Part shown: in pieces, positions 34,437 to 42,700 of the stretch
Layout: each line of letters begins with the position of its first letter
Position numbering within the stretch: position 1 is the stretch's first letter
Origin: Amycolatopsis anabasis
GTDB lineage: Bacteria > Actinomycetota > Actinomycetes > Mycobacteriales > Pseudonocardiaceae
Length of the DNA stretch: 64,000 bases
Assembly: GCF_009765355.1 (NCBI RefSeq)
Contig: NZ_VTHK01000001.1
Coordinates: forward strand, 186,001 to 250,000
Reading direction: 5' to 3'
Translations under genes and position numbers: made by a program
The notes under the pieces: generated by a model
What the model saw: only the letters and a program-made list of their open reading frames with translations
What the model was told of the DNA's origin: nothing
Databases searched by the model: none

Positions 34437-35596
34437 ACCGCACACCACGCCACGGGCAACCGCCCAAGGGCGAGGGCCCCTCAGCGGAAGGCAACGCTCA
34501 GCTGGACAACCTCACCCTGGCACGCAAGGAAGGCTGGCGCCGCTTCGTCGAAGCCTCCACCCGCCGCCAACCTAAGCAGCTGACCACCAAGGACCTCCGG
34601 CGGCTCGGTGATGACGCGCTCGTCGACTACAACAAGCAGCGGCGTATCTGGCACGCCAACCTCGGCCCGATCAAAACCCCGCAGCTGGCCGAGTTGCACG
34701 AGGATTTGTGGGACATCGTGGACAGCAACGTCCAGGACGGGGACAAGGCCAAGGGCGCGATCGCGATCGACGCGTTCCCCGGGCTGGGCAAGACGACCTC
34801 GGTGCTGTCATTCGCCAAGCAGTTCCATCTGCGAGAAGTCGCCGAGGAGGGTGAGTTCACCGAGCAGGGCCATGAGCGGTGGCCGGTCTGCCGGGTCGGG
34901 TTGACCGGCAACACCGGCATGAAAGATTTCAACCGCGCCATGCTGGAATACTTCGCACACCCCGGAATCAGCAGCGGGACGACAGCGCAGTTCGCCCACC
35001 GGGCCTTGGATTGCATGTTGTCCTGCGCGGTCAAGGTCTTGATTGTCGACGATCTGCACTTCCTTCGATGGCGGGCGAAATCCGGAGTGGAGATCAGCAA
35101 CCACTTCAAGTACATCGCCAACGAGTTCCCGGTGACGCTGGTGTTCATCGGTGTCGGCCTGGCCGAACGCGGTCTGTTCTCCGAGGGCGACTCCTACACC
35201 AACGCGGTACTGGCGCAGACCGGCCGGCGCACCACCCCGCTGGACATGCGGCCTTTCACGATCGACACCGACAAAGGGCGGCACGAGTGGCGGCAGATGC
35301 TGCTGGCCATCGAGCAGCGACTCGTGCTGGCGGAGAAGCACCCCGGGATGCTAGCCGATGACCTGTCCGACTACCTGTTCGCTCGCAGTACCGGCCATAT
35401 CGGGTCGTTGATGACCCTGATCAACCGCGGATGCCAGCGAGCTGTCCGGACCCGCGCCGAGCATCTGAGCCAGGACCTGCTGGACAGTGTGAAAAACGAC
35501 GCTGCTGCGGAGACTGCCCGCCGGGAGCTAGAAGCTGCGATGGATGCCCGACGAATCACCAGCCGTGTCACGCGAACCCGTCGCAAAGCGGGATGA
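34433..35596 (+). CDS. tnsC: TnsC-type AAA+ ATPase
   Basis: The 387-residue ATPase has Walker A in DAFPGLGKTTS near residue 118, Walker B in VKVLIVDDLHFLRW, and sensor-type GVGLAERG. It is a member of the TnsC/TniB group that forms filaments on target DNA and bridges the transposase to the target selector. It overlaps tnsB and tniQ by four bases on each side, so the four proteins are made as one set. Confidence 0.92.
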   Translation: MNRTPRHGQPPKGEGPSAEGNAQLDNLTLARKEGWRRFVEASTRRQPKQLTTKDLRRLGDDALVDYNKQRRIWHANLGPIKTPQLAELHEDLWDIVDSNVQDGDKAKGAIAIDAFPGLGKTTSVLSFAKQFHLREVAEEGEFTEQGHERWPVCRVGLTGNTGMKDFNRAMLEYFAHPGISSGTTAQFAHRALDCMLSCAVKVLIVDDLHFLRWRAKSGVEISNHFKYIANEFPVTLVFIGVGLAERGLFSEGDSYTNAVLAQTGRRTTPLDMRPFTIDTDKGRHEWRQMLLAIEQRLVLAEKHPGMLADDLSDYLFARSTGHIGSLMTLINRGCQRAVRTRAEHLSQDLLDSVKNDAAAETARRELEAAMDARRITSRVTRTRRKAG

Positions 35597-38535
35597 ACTG
35601 GCCACGCGCGCTGCCGATTCGGCTGGCGCCACTACCCAGCGAGCCGTTGGACTCCTGGCTGGAAGCTTATGCCCACCGATGTGGTGTCGACTACGGGCAG
35701 ATGCTGATGGCGGTCGGCCTGCACAGCTATCGGCAGCAGGTTGCTGATCACACCGTCTACCTCCATCACGAGGAAGCGGAGCACATCGCGCAGATCACCG
35801 GCTTGTCGGTCCAGCGGCTACACGCGATGACGCTGCGCCGCTACGACGGCCACGCGTTGGTGCTCAACGACACACGGCGATCGGTCAGCCGCATGCAGTT
35901 GTGGGGACGAGGCCGAGGCTCTCGCTTCTGCCCGCAATGTTTAGAAGAACGAGGAGGCCGATGGATGCTGCGCTGGCGGCTGTCCTGGACCTTCGCCTGC
36001 ACCCGGCATCACCTGCTGCTACCGCACTCCTGCCCACAGTGCCAGAAACGAACCCGCTACGGAAAGATCACCGTCCACCGTGACACTCCACCGCATCTGT
36101 GTCCTACTCCGATGGCGAAACGAGGCCATCCGTGTCGGACCGATCTGACCACGGCCTTGGCCCTGCAGATCGATCTCGGCAGTCCGATGTTGGACACGCA
36201 AGCCTGGATTGACCAACTCTTGGACCGCGTCGAAGCCGGTGACACCCGGCCAGATCCCACGCCCCGAGTCGTCCTGAACGACCTGCGCAGTCTGGCGTCC
36301 TGGATCTTGCGAAGAGCACGACCAGGCGACTTCCTGTTCCTCGGCGAGGAGATTGACCAGGAACTTCACACGAGTCAGGACGACGGCGCCTTCGCCCCGG
36401 TGTCCGCAGCGGTCACGGCTGCGGCCCTCAGCCGCGCCGCGCGACTGCTTCAGCAACCCGAGCACGACTCCACCATCGACTTCGTGCGCACTCTCATCGA
36501 TCGCGACATCGACCAGGTCGACCTGATCAACCCGGCCGATGTCCGCAAACGTTGGAGTAATTGCTCAACCGGCGTTCAGCAGCTCATCTGGCGGGCGATG
36601 GACACCCGCTTGGGCACCGTCGACCGCCTGCGCTACCGATCCTGCACCTCCACTCCACAGCCACCACCGGCGGATCGGCACGTCACCGCCCGAGCCCGGC
36701 ACATCCCCCAGCTCCTCTGGCCAGGATGGACCGTCCGATTCCTCCCGCCAACCGGCTTCCGCTCCACCGAGAAGTTCCGGGCAGCAATGGCAGTCGCGTT
36801 ACTGCTACCAGGGTTTAACCGGCGCCAATTCGCCCCCTTGATCAAGATGCTGCACACCGAGCGGGAACCCGACGTCCACTACACCTGCGCCAAACTGATT
36901 CGCCACGGCGGCGACGGCCCCCTCGCAGCGCTCTGCCAGATCGCCAGCTACCTCGACAAACACGGAAGCCTCATTGACTACGCCCGACGCCGCGAAGTCA
37001 TCGGCGCCGATCTGCTGCCCGAGGCCGACTGGCTGGACATCTGTGTGTCCACCACAACCCACCCCGGCACCCAGACACGGCTGCTCATGATGCGTCGTTA
37101 CCTCTACCAGCGGCTCACGGGAAACGAACTCCGGCACGCCCCTGCACCCCTGCGCCTGACAAGTGCTCAGCATCTGGCCGCGTTCGCCCAAATACCGTTC
37201 ACACTCACCGCGCCACTGCTGACCGCTCTCGATCAGTACGCAAGGACCTACCTGGCAGCCAAAGGAATCGACGAGCCAGTGACCTGGGAACCACCCACCG
37301 ACCACATCGACAAGCTCACGCTGCCCGGACGAGAGCCAGACGACATCGACATCAGCACCGCTCAGCACCTCGTTTGCGTCCGCCGCATGAAGCCGACGGA
37401 GGTCGCCGTCAAACTGGGGACCACGCTGGAACACGTGCGCGTCGCGTTCGAGCAGCACCCACTGCCCGTTGCCCGGCCATCGCGACGCGCAGCACACAGG
37501 GCCCGGCCACAGACCGCCCCGATGCCACGCCGCCTGAAGCCCGCTCCACGGACCAAACTCGCCGCGGCGCAGGCACGCCACCGGGCCGCTCATCTGCTGA
37601 CCGTCGACTTCCTCCGCGAGCACCACGTCACACAGCGGAAGCCAATACGCCAGATTGCCGCCGAAAACGATCTACCCCGCCCCCTCGTCGCGGGCTACCT
37701 ACACCAGTTCGACCTCATCCAGCACGCCGCCGATCGCGCACACCCCGTCGACGCAGCCTGGCTACGCGAGCAATACCTCCACCGCGGCCGCCCACTCAGT
37801 GACCTGGCCGAAGAACTAGGAATAAGCGTCACCCGTTTGAACGCGCGCGCCAAGCAACTCGGTATTCCGCTCCGCCCGCGCGGAGCGGCCAGCACAGCCG
37901 CCGTGACACTCACGGCCCCGGACAACCTCCCGCCGATCCTTCAACGCGCAGTACACGGCACCAGTAGTTGGTCGCGGCTACGCCGTTTCCAAGCAGCAAT
38001 GCGGTTCCGCACCATCAGCGAGGCTGCCACAGCCCTCGGCCTGCGGCAGCCGGTCCTGTCCTCACAAATCGCTCGCATCGAATGTGACCTCGGAACCCCT
38101 CTACACACGCGCCCGCGCAAAGGCGAGGCACTCCAACTCACCGACCTTGGCCGTGCCTTACTCGACGCCTTGGACGCACTGCCCATCCGCGATCCCGTCT
38201 TGGAATCCGTCACCGCGAGGAAGAGCCCAGACCAGCGCCCCAGTCTCGAAGGCCCTCCACAGCCCGGGGAACTCACCAACACCGCATGGGGCCGGATCGA
38301 ACCAAGACTTCCCACGTCGAGCACGGGCAGACCACCACAGCATCGACGGATGATCATCAATGGAATCCTCTGGAAGCTGCGCACAGGCACAGGTTGGCGC
38401 CGCGTCCCAGCCCGCTACGGCAACGGTGCCACTCTGCACAGCTACTACCGACAGTGGACCGCCAACGGCGTCTGGCAAGGCCTTCAACCTTTCATCGACA
38501 CCGTACCCACGAAGACCGCATCCGAATTGCCCTGA
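35593..38535 (+). CDS. TniQ/TnsD-type target selector with fused C-terminus
   Basis: The 980-residue protein has an N-terminal TniQ domain (ALPIRLAPLPSEPLDSWLEAYA) with zinc-finger Cys in FCPQCLEERGG and HSCPQC (residues 112-150), a long helical middle, two HTH-like segments (FLREHHVTQRKPIRQIAAE and WLREQYLHRGRPLSDLAEE), then a LysR-type HTH at about residues 790-860. The last 90 residues (ELTNTAWGRIEPRLP to ANGVWQGL) match the start of IS5-type transposases (DUF4096). Such a tail suggests fusion to an insertion-sequence remnant. It should bind the attachment DNA, probably the dnaB 3' end, and recruit TnsC. Confidence 0.85.
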   Translation: MNWPRALPIRLAPLPSEPLDSWLEAYAHRCGVDYGQMLMAVGLHSYRQQVADHTVYLHHEEAEHIAQITGLSVQRLHAMTLRRYDGHALVLNDTRRSVSRMQLWGRGRGSRFCPQCLEERGGRWMLRWRLSWTFACTRHHLLLPHSCPQCQKRTRYGKITVHRDTPPHLCPTPMAKRGHPCRTDLTTALALQIDLGSPMLDTQAWIDQLLDRVEAGDTRPDPTPRVVLNDLRSLASWILRRARPGDFLFLGEEIDQELHTSQDDGAFAPVSAAVTAAALSRAARLLQQPEHDSTIDFVRTLIDRDIDQVDLINPADVRKRWSNCSTGVQQLIWRAMDTRLGTVDRLRYRSCTSTPQPPPADRHVTARARHIPQLLWPGWTVRFLPPTGFRSTEKFRAAMAVALLLPGFNRRQFAPLIKMLHTEREPDVHYTCAKLIRHGGDGPLAALCQIASYLDKHGSLIDYARRREVIGADLLPEADWLDICVSTTTHPGTQTRLLMMRRYLYQRLTGNELRHAPAPLRLTSAQHLAAFAQIPFTLTAPLLTALDQYARTYLAAKGIDEPVTWEPPTDHIDKLTLPGREPDDIDISTAQHLVCVRRMKPTEVAVKLGTTLEHVRVAFEQHPLPVARPSRRAAHRARPQTAPMPRRLKPAPRTKLAAAQARHRAAHLLTVDFLREHHVTQRKPIRQIAAENDLPRPLVAGYLHQFDLIQHAADRAHPVDAAWLREQYLHRGRPLSDLAEELGISVTRLNARAKQLGIPLRPRGAASTAAVTLTAPDNLPPILQRAVHGTSSWSRLRRFQAAMRFRTISEAATALGLRQPVLSSQIARIECDLGTPLHTRPRKGEALQLTDLGRALLDALDALPIRDPVLESVTARKSPDQRPSLEGPPQPGELTNTAWGRIEPRLPTSSTGRPPQHRRMIINGILWKLRTGTGWRRVPARYGNGATLHSYYRQWTANGVWQGLQPFIDTVPTKTASELP

Positions 38536-38544
38536 GTTTCAGTT

Positions 38545-38580
38545 TGATCTTGGCGACATCGTCGTGAGACAACCGAAGAC
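38545..38580. repeat. Internal copy of right-end sequence
   Basis: Starting with TGATCTTGGCGACATC and continuing to CGTGAGACAACCGA, this stretch just after tniQ matches 47837-47868 at most positions. It looks like TnsB-binding DNA from a right end, left inside the element. It may mark the former boundary of a shorter transposon before the cargo was gained. Confidence 0.65.
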
Positions 38581-38582
38581 AG

Positions 38583-38903
38583 TCACCTGCTTCTCGACAG
38601 GAGCTGGCAGGTCTGCTCGAGTGCCTTCCATACGGCTTGGTCCACTCGGACCTGGTGATAGCTCGGACCACGCGGACGTTGTTGCTCCCGGGGTACCAGA
38701 AGGCCAGCGTCAACCAGGCGCTTCACCACCGGTCGCACGAGGCTGTCAGTAAGCCCAGCACGCTGGGCAATCATGCGGACCGTAACGCGGCTCTCCGACA
38801 CCGGGGCCAGAGCCACGATCGCAATCACTACCTCGGCGACATAGCGATTGCCGAATACGGCCGACGACCGTGCCCGCAACGCCTCGTCCCCTGAGCCATG
38901 CAC
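38583..38903 (-). CDS. Winged-helix regulator, MarR-like
   Basis: The 106-residue protein has one winged helix: VVIAIVALAPVSESRVTVRMIAQRAGLTDSLVRPVVKRLVDAGLLVP, followed by a basic wing (REQQRPRGPSYHQVRV) and a short C-terminal helix. It is divergent from the operon at 38962 and should control it through the palindrome at 38920-38938. The start is uncertain: GTG at 38903 is used, but a TATACT hexamer close by would put the transcript start inside the gene, so a later start is possible. Confidence 0.65.
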   Translation of the reverse strand: MHGSGDEALRARSSAVFGNRYVAEVVIAIVALAPVSESRVTVRMIAQRAGLTDSLVRPVVKRLVDAGLLVPREQQRPRGPSYHQVRVDQAVWKALEQTCQLLSRSR

Positions 38904-38904
38904 C

Positions 38905-38938
38905 AGTATAGTGTGACGTGTGACGCGGATCGCGTCAC
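38905..38938. promoter_or_regulatory. Divergent promoter with operator palindrome
   Basis: TATAGT (38907-38912) is a -10 hexamer for the plus strand. GTGACGC-GGATC-GCGTCAC (38920-38938) is a perfect 7-bp inverted repeat where the transcript would start. The winged-helix protein encoded on the left is the natural ligand. Confidence 0.6.
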
Positions 38939-38961
38939 GCTGGATGTGGAGGAGCTCAGTA

Positions 38962-40017
38962 ATGGGATCTGCGGTCACCAGCACACGACACCTAGATGAA
39001 CTGTCTGGTCTGACGATGGCCGCAGAGGCTAAAAACGGGGTGGGGCTACCCCCGTCGACTATCCGTGTCGCGGGACGGACGTTGCGACCGACGGCGGTGT
39101 TCGACACGTATTGGCGTTTCGCCGCGATGCGCCACGCGATCTACTTGGCCCGTCTGGCCGGTGCGCCAGGGCCATGGACCAACGACCCGATCTTGCAGCG
39201 CCACCGCTTTACCAATTGTTATCGAGCTGCCGATCGGGTGAGCCAGTACCTGATACGTCACGTCTCCTACCAGGGTTCACAGCAGCTGGAAGAGGTGGTG
39301 TTCCGGACGTTGCTGTTCAAGATGTTCAACCGCGTATCCACCTGGCAGATGCTGCAGGAGGCATTCGGCGAGATCTCGTGGGAGCAGTTCGACTACGCCG
39401 CCTACGACAACGTTCTCAGTCATGCCTTCGCCAGGGGACACAAGCTGTACTCTGCGGCTTATGTGGTGCCGCCACCACCCCTAGGTGCCGACCGCAAGCA
39501 CAGCAACCACCTGCGGCTGCTGGAGCTGATGATGACCAGTGGTATCGGCGGCCAGATCGCGGACGGCGGATCGCTACGAGGAGCGTTCCAGGTGTTGCGA
39601 ACCTTTCCGGCGATGGGCGACTTTCTCAGTTACCAGTTCGCGATCGATCTGAATTACTCTGCGGCCTTCGACTTCGACGAGATGGAGTTCGTGGTGCCCG
39701 GCCCCGGGGCGCGCGACGGCATCCGCAAATGCTTCGGACCGGCGTCTGATGGCATCGAAGCCGACGTCATCGCATACATGGCCGATCATCAACATGAGCA
39801 CTTCGACCGCCTGGGCCTGGACTTCTCGGGCCTGTACGGCCGTCCATTGCAGCTGATCGACTGCCAGAACTTGTTCTGTGAAGTAGACAAGTACGCACGT
39901 GTGGCTCACCCTGACATCGCGGGCCACAGCGGTCGCAGCCGGATCAAACAGCTGTTCGAGCCAGTCGCCGAGCCGGTCGTCGCGTGGTTCCCTCCGAAGT
40001 GGAACCTCCAGACCTGA
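38962..40017 (+). CDS. HMUDK_hel / thymine-pyrophosphorylase-like protein
   Basis: The 351-residue protein has a helical body with YWRFAAMRHAIYLARLAG, PWTNDPILQRHRFTNCYRAADRVSQYLIRHV, FRTLLFKMFNRVSTWQML and, near the end, DFSGLYGRPLQLIDCQNLFCEVDKYARV. These patterns are those I recall for the helical proteins grouped with phage hydroxymethyl-dU DNA kinases and alpha-glutamyl/putrescinyl-thymine pyrophosphorylases (Pfam HMUDK_hel), which act on modified thymine bases in DNA. The conserved WTxDPIL, FTNxYRxxDRV and IDxQNxFCExDK clusters probably form the active site. ATG behind GGAGGAG. The kinase gene follows 21 bp later. Family by memory, no search done. Confidence 0.65.
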   Translation: MGSAVTSTRHLDELSGLTMAAEAKNGVGLPPSTIRVAGRTLRPTAVFDTYWRFAAMRHAIYLARLAGAPGPWTNDPILQRHRFTNCYRAADRVSQYLIRHVSYQGSQQLEEVVFRTLLFKMFNRVSTWQMLQEAFGEISWEQFDYAAYDNVLSHAFARGHKLYSAAYVVPPPPLGADRKHSNHLRLLELMMTSGIGGQIADGGSLRGAFQVLRTFPAMGDFLSYQFAIDLNYSAAFDFDEMEFVVPGPGARDGIRKCFGPASDGIEADVIAYMADHQHEHFDRLGLDFSGLYGRPLQLIDCQNLFCEVDKYARVAHPDIAGHSGRSRIKQLFEPVAEPVVAWFPPKWNLQT

Positions 40018-40038
40018 CATCAAGCGGACGGGGTAGAG

Positions 40039-40641
40039 ATGACGCTACGTCGCGCGATGCACCTGCGGCGTGGCTGCCTGGTGGTGTTGGAAGGCCTGGA
40101 CCGCAGCGGCAAATCGACCCAGTTGCGACGGTTAGGCGGGTTGGACTGGAACGCTCCCGCGCCGGTGTTCACGCATATGCCGTCGGGACTGACCGGACTG
40201 ACGGAGAACATCTACCAGCTCACCGAACGGGAGCCGATCACCTCGGCGTTGGCACGGCAATTGCTGCACATGGCCTGTCATGCCGAGAACATCGCGGCAC
40301 TGGCCGACGCGCGCCAGCACGGCGGCGTGGTGCTCGATCGGTGGTGGTGGTCCACGGTGGCCTACGGTTGGCATGGTGGACATCTTGCTGACCTGGGCGT
40401 AAGCGAGTCCGCTTTCTTCGGCATGATCGACGCGATCTGGTCGAGCCAGCCCGCCGACCTGATTTTCCTGTTCACCACGCCGTACGCGCACGACGACCTC
40501 AATCGCGAAGACGTGAGCCGCGGTTACCACCAGCTCGCCGCACAACACGCCTCCGTCACGGTCGAGGTGCCGCCCAGTGCCCAGGACGAGACGACCGACT
40601 TCCTTCTTTCCCGGCTGCGTGATTCGGGCCTTCTCCAGTAG
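40039..40641 (+). CDS. Thymidylate-kinase-like P-loop kinase
   Basis: The 200-residue protein has Walker A in VVLEGLDRSGKSTQ, the dTMP-kinase DR motif in VVLDRWWWSTVAYG, and a LID-like arginine segment (REDVSRGYHQLA). Standard dTMP kinases have EGxDGxGKST and DRYxxSxxAYQ, so substrate recognition is altered; W replaces the usual Y. It may phosphorylate a modified deoxynucleotide or base. It forms a two-gene unit with 38962. Confidence 0.8.
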   Translation: MTLRRAMHLRRGCLVVLEGLDRSGKSTQLRRLGGLDWNAPAPVFTHMPSGLTGLTENIYQLTEREPITSALARQLLHMACHAENIAALADARQHGGVVLDRWWWSTVAYGWHGGHLADLGVSESAFFGMIDAIWSSQPADLIFLFTTPYAHDDLNREDVSRGYHQLAAQHASVTVEVPPSAQDETTDFLLSRLRDSGLLQ

Positions 40642-41016
40642 CACGACCGTCCGCGTCATCCGAGCCCCCACGCCATACGTGCAGGCTCCGCTCTGCCGAC
40701 GTCAACCTTTCTGCGGCTCAAAAGACGGTGCATGGATGAACCGCGGCCTGTACGGCATCGCGAGGATTGACAGGCGTCGGGGCCGTGGCGACGAACGACC
40801 GAGCCCGGAGTTTGGCTGGAAGTGGGAGAGCGCACCGGGCACAGTAGTTACTAAGCGCTGATCGCGCGTATACGGAAGCTATTCGGCGGTCGACCTACGC
40901 GGAAGGTCTTCGCCTGGCGTGACTGCGGAGCTGGTCCGCGCAGACTGCACGGCCCCCGCCAGATCACCCCAGAAGCACCCTTGACAACAGATGTCGGATT
41001 ATCCGACACTCATGTC
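40642..41016. other. Non-coding stretch before the seven-gene operon
   Basis: No frame in these 375 bp shows protein-like sequence or a good ribosome site. Its last 40 bp hold the promoter and operator listed separately. Nothing else was recognised. Confidence 0.5.
40981..41008 (+). promoter_or_regulatory. Promoter and operator of the ACP-MazG operon
   Basis: TTGACA at 40981-40986 is a perfect -35. TGTCGGA-TTA-TCCGACA (40992-41008) is a perfect palindrome that lies across the spacer and -10 region. The first ATG (41017) has no Shine-Dalgarno and falls where transcription would begin, so the mRNA is probably leaderless. The XRE protein encoded in the operon is the likely repressor. Confidence 0.65.
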
Positions 41017-41427
41017 ATGGCAGAGAACATGGAGGGTACCTCGGGTGCTCCGCTGTTCTTCCCGTCGCCGGACACAGCTCAACCAGTGCCGGACGTCGCC
41101 GATCTTCAGCCGAGCGCCATCAACCTGGACCCGGTCGCCCTGCAGGCGATGAACCGGGAGGAACTTGGCAAGGAAATCCTGGAGATGCTGGCGTGCCTGC
41201 GTCGCCGACCTCTGCAGGAGGTGACCGAGGGCGCGCCATACACAGACGGCACCCTGGCACTCGACAGCATGACCGCGGTGTGGGTGATCTCAACCGTCGG
41301 CAAGGCATTCAAGCGACGCCTGGTGCGGCTCTCAGAGGTCGACAACGAGAGCTTGCGCAGCGTCGGCGGCGTCGCGCAGCTGATCCAGCAGGCCATCGTC
41401 CCGATCGACGTGGCTGGTGCGGCATGA
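41017..41427 (+). CDS. Acyl carrier protein-like protein
   Basis: The 136-residue protein has a disordered start, then an ACP-like four-helix region from residue 48: ELGKEILEMLACLRRRPLQEV, TLALDSMTAVWVISTVGKAF, LSEVDNESLRSVGGVAQLI. The D-S-M at residues 83-85 fits the phosphopantetheine attachment site (usually D-S-L). The presence of an AcpS-type gene two genes later supports it. Overlap with the next gene is 4 bp. No fatty-acid or polyketide synthase genes are nearby, so it should carry a small acyl or aminoacyl group for a special reaction. Confidence 0.75.
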   Translation: MAENMEGTSGAPLFFPSPDTAQPVPDVADLQPSAINLDPVALQAMNREELGKEILEMLACLRRRPLQEVTEGAPYTDGTLALDSMTAVWVISTVGKAFKRRLVRLSEVDNESLRSVGGVAQLIQQAIVPIDVAGAA

Positions 41428-42305
41428 GTGACTTCGTGGACCCTGCAGGCAATATCGGCGAAGCGTGGCTACGGACGCTGGAACTCGTGCACAACAGCGG
41501 CGGGCGACGGACGAACGTCCTCACCACCGTGGTGGAGCCGCTGGCACCCGAAGACCCAGCCATCCGCGCGGTAGTCGACAAATTGCTGGTCCCTGGGAAG
41601 CGCAAGGGAACGACCGTATACGCGGTGGAGACGGTCGCCAACACGATATTCCCCCGCGATCTCTACCGCGACATGAACCTGACTTGGTCCCCAGACCTCG
41701 ATGCGGGCCAGGCCGCGATCCTGGATGCGGCCGCGGCCGACCTCTACGGCGCCTACAGCGGGATGCTGGACGTGTTGTGCAGCGCGGACGGCAATAAGGC
41801 CGGCACGTACTTCGGCCGAATGGTCAGCTGGCCTGGAAAACAGGCTAAGGGCGTCAACCAGCTGGCCGACCGGGTGAAATACCTTCGCGACCAGCGACGA
41901 AAGGGCAACCAGCGTTACAACCTCTCCGACATCGCGATCGGCGGTGAAGCTGATCCGGCGGAGCCCGAATCTGCGGACATGGGCGACGTGGGGCTGCAGG
42001 TGTATGCCCCGACCGACCGCAGGCAGCGGGGTTTCCCGTGCCTGGTGCACATCGACCTGACCCTGCTGGACAGCAAACTCAGCATGCTCGCGGTGTACCG
42101 CCACCAGTACCTTGTCACCAAGGCCTACGGAAACATGCTCGGTCTAGCCCGGCTGCTGGAATTCCTAGCTCAGCAGACCGGGTTCGACGTTGGTGAGCTC
42201 GCTGTGCTGGCCACTCTGGCCGACACCCAAGAAGAGTTCGCGGGTGGCAGGCGCGGCGTTGCCGCACTGATCGACTCTGCCCGATCACAGGTAGTGTCGG
42301 GATGA
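41424..42305 (+). CDS. Thymidylate-synthase-like protein
   Basis: The 293-residue protein follows ThyA order: IFPRDLYRDMNL, GTYFGRMVSWPGKQAKGVNQLADRVKYL (substrate-loop region), RGFPCLVHIDLTLLDSKLSMLAVYRHQYL, AYGNMLGLARLLEFLAQQTGFDVGEL. The Cys of FPC fits the ThyA nucleophile and N of YGN fits the dUMP-binding Asn. The position that is Asp in the QRSxD segment of ThyA seems replaced (YRHQY). It may hydroxymethylate or alkylate a pyrimidine nucleotide, or act on a base already in DNA. Assignment by eye; ACP before and AcpS after suggest that an ACP-bound group is involved. Confidence 0.65.
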   Translation: MSDFVDPAGNIGEAWLRTLELVHNSGGRRTNVLTTVVEPLAPEDPAIRAVVDKLLVPGKRKGTTVYAVETVANTIFPRDLYRDMNLTWSPDLDAGQAAILDAAAADLYGAYSGMLDVLCSADGNKAGTYFGRMVSWPGKQAKGVNQLADRVKYLRDQRRKGNQRYNLSDIAIGGEADPAEPESADMGDVGLQVYAPTDRRQRGFPCLVHIDLTLLDSKLSMLAVYRHQYLVTKAYGNMLGLARLLEFLAQQTGFDVGELAVLATLADTQEEFAGGRRGVAALIDSARSQVVSG

Positions 42306-42700
42306 CTGCGATACTGCTGCGAACCGGTGTCGACATGGTCGACGTGGAACGGCTGACGCGGATGATCGAGCTATCGGGGGCAGAGTTCCTGGAGAGTTCG
42401 TGGACCGCCGCAGAACGATTGTACTGCGCGGACCGCCCCGACCGGCTGGCATCGCGATGGGCGGCGAAAGAGGCCACGATGAAGGCGCTGGACCGGGGAA
42501 TCGGTCAGGTCAGCCCGTTGGAGGTCGAGGTCGTCGCTGGCGAAGGCCAGATGCCCACGCTGCTGCTGCGAGGTCATGCCGAGGCGCGGGCCCACGAGCT
42601 CCGACTCGACACCTGGTCGGTTTCACTCACCCACGAGGACCGTTGGGCCCTCGCCTTCGTCGTTGGAATAGGAAGTACGCCCCATGAACAACACCGGTGA
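42302..42700 (+). CDS. Holo-ACP synthase (AcpS-type)
   Basis: The 132-residue protein has TGVDMVDVERL (metal Asp), ESSWTAAERLYC, SRWAAKEATMKAL (Glu/Lys of the second motif) and SVSLTHEDRWALAFVV (His region). These are the landmarks of AcpS-type phosphopantetheinyl transferases. It should load the ACP at 41017 from coenzyme A. A second, dedicated AcpS in mobile DNA is unusual. It overlaps the XRE gene by 17 bp. Confidence 0.85.
   Translation: MTAILLRTGVDMVDVERLTRMIELSGAEFLESSWTAAERLYCADRPDRLASRWAAKEATMKALDRGIGQVSPLEVEVVAGEGQMPTLLLRGHAEARAHELRLDTWSVSLTHEDRWALAFVVGIGSTPHEQHR

Noticed and set aside
40577..40861. Possible 94-codon gene after the kinase
   Set aside because: It overlaps the kinase gene, has low-complexity sequence, no ribosome site and no similarity by eye.
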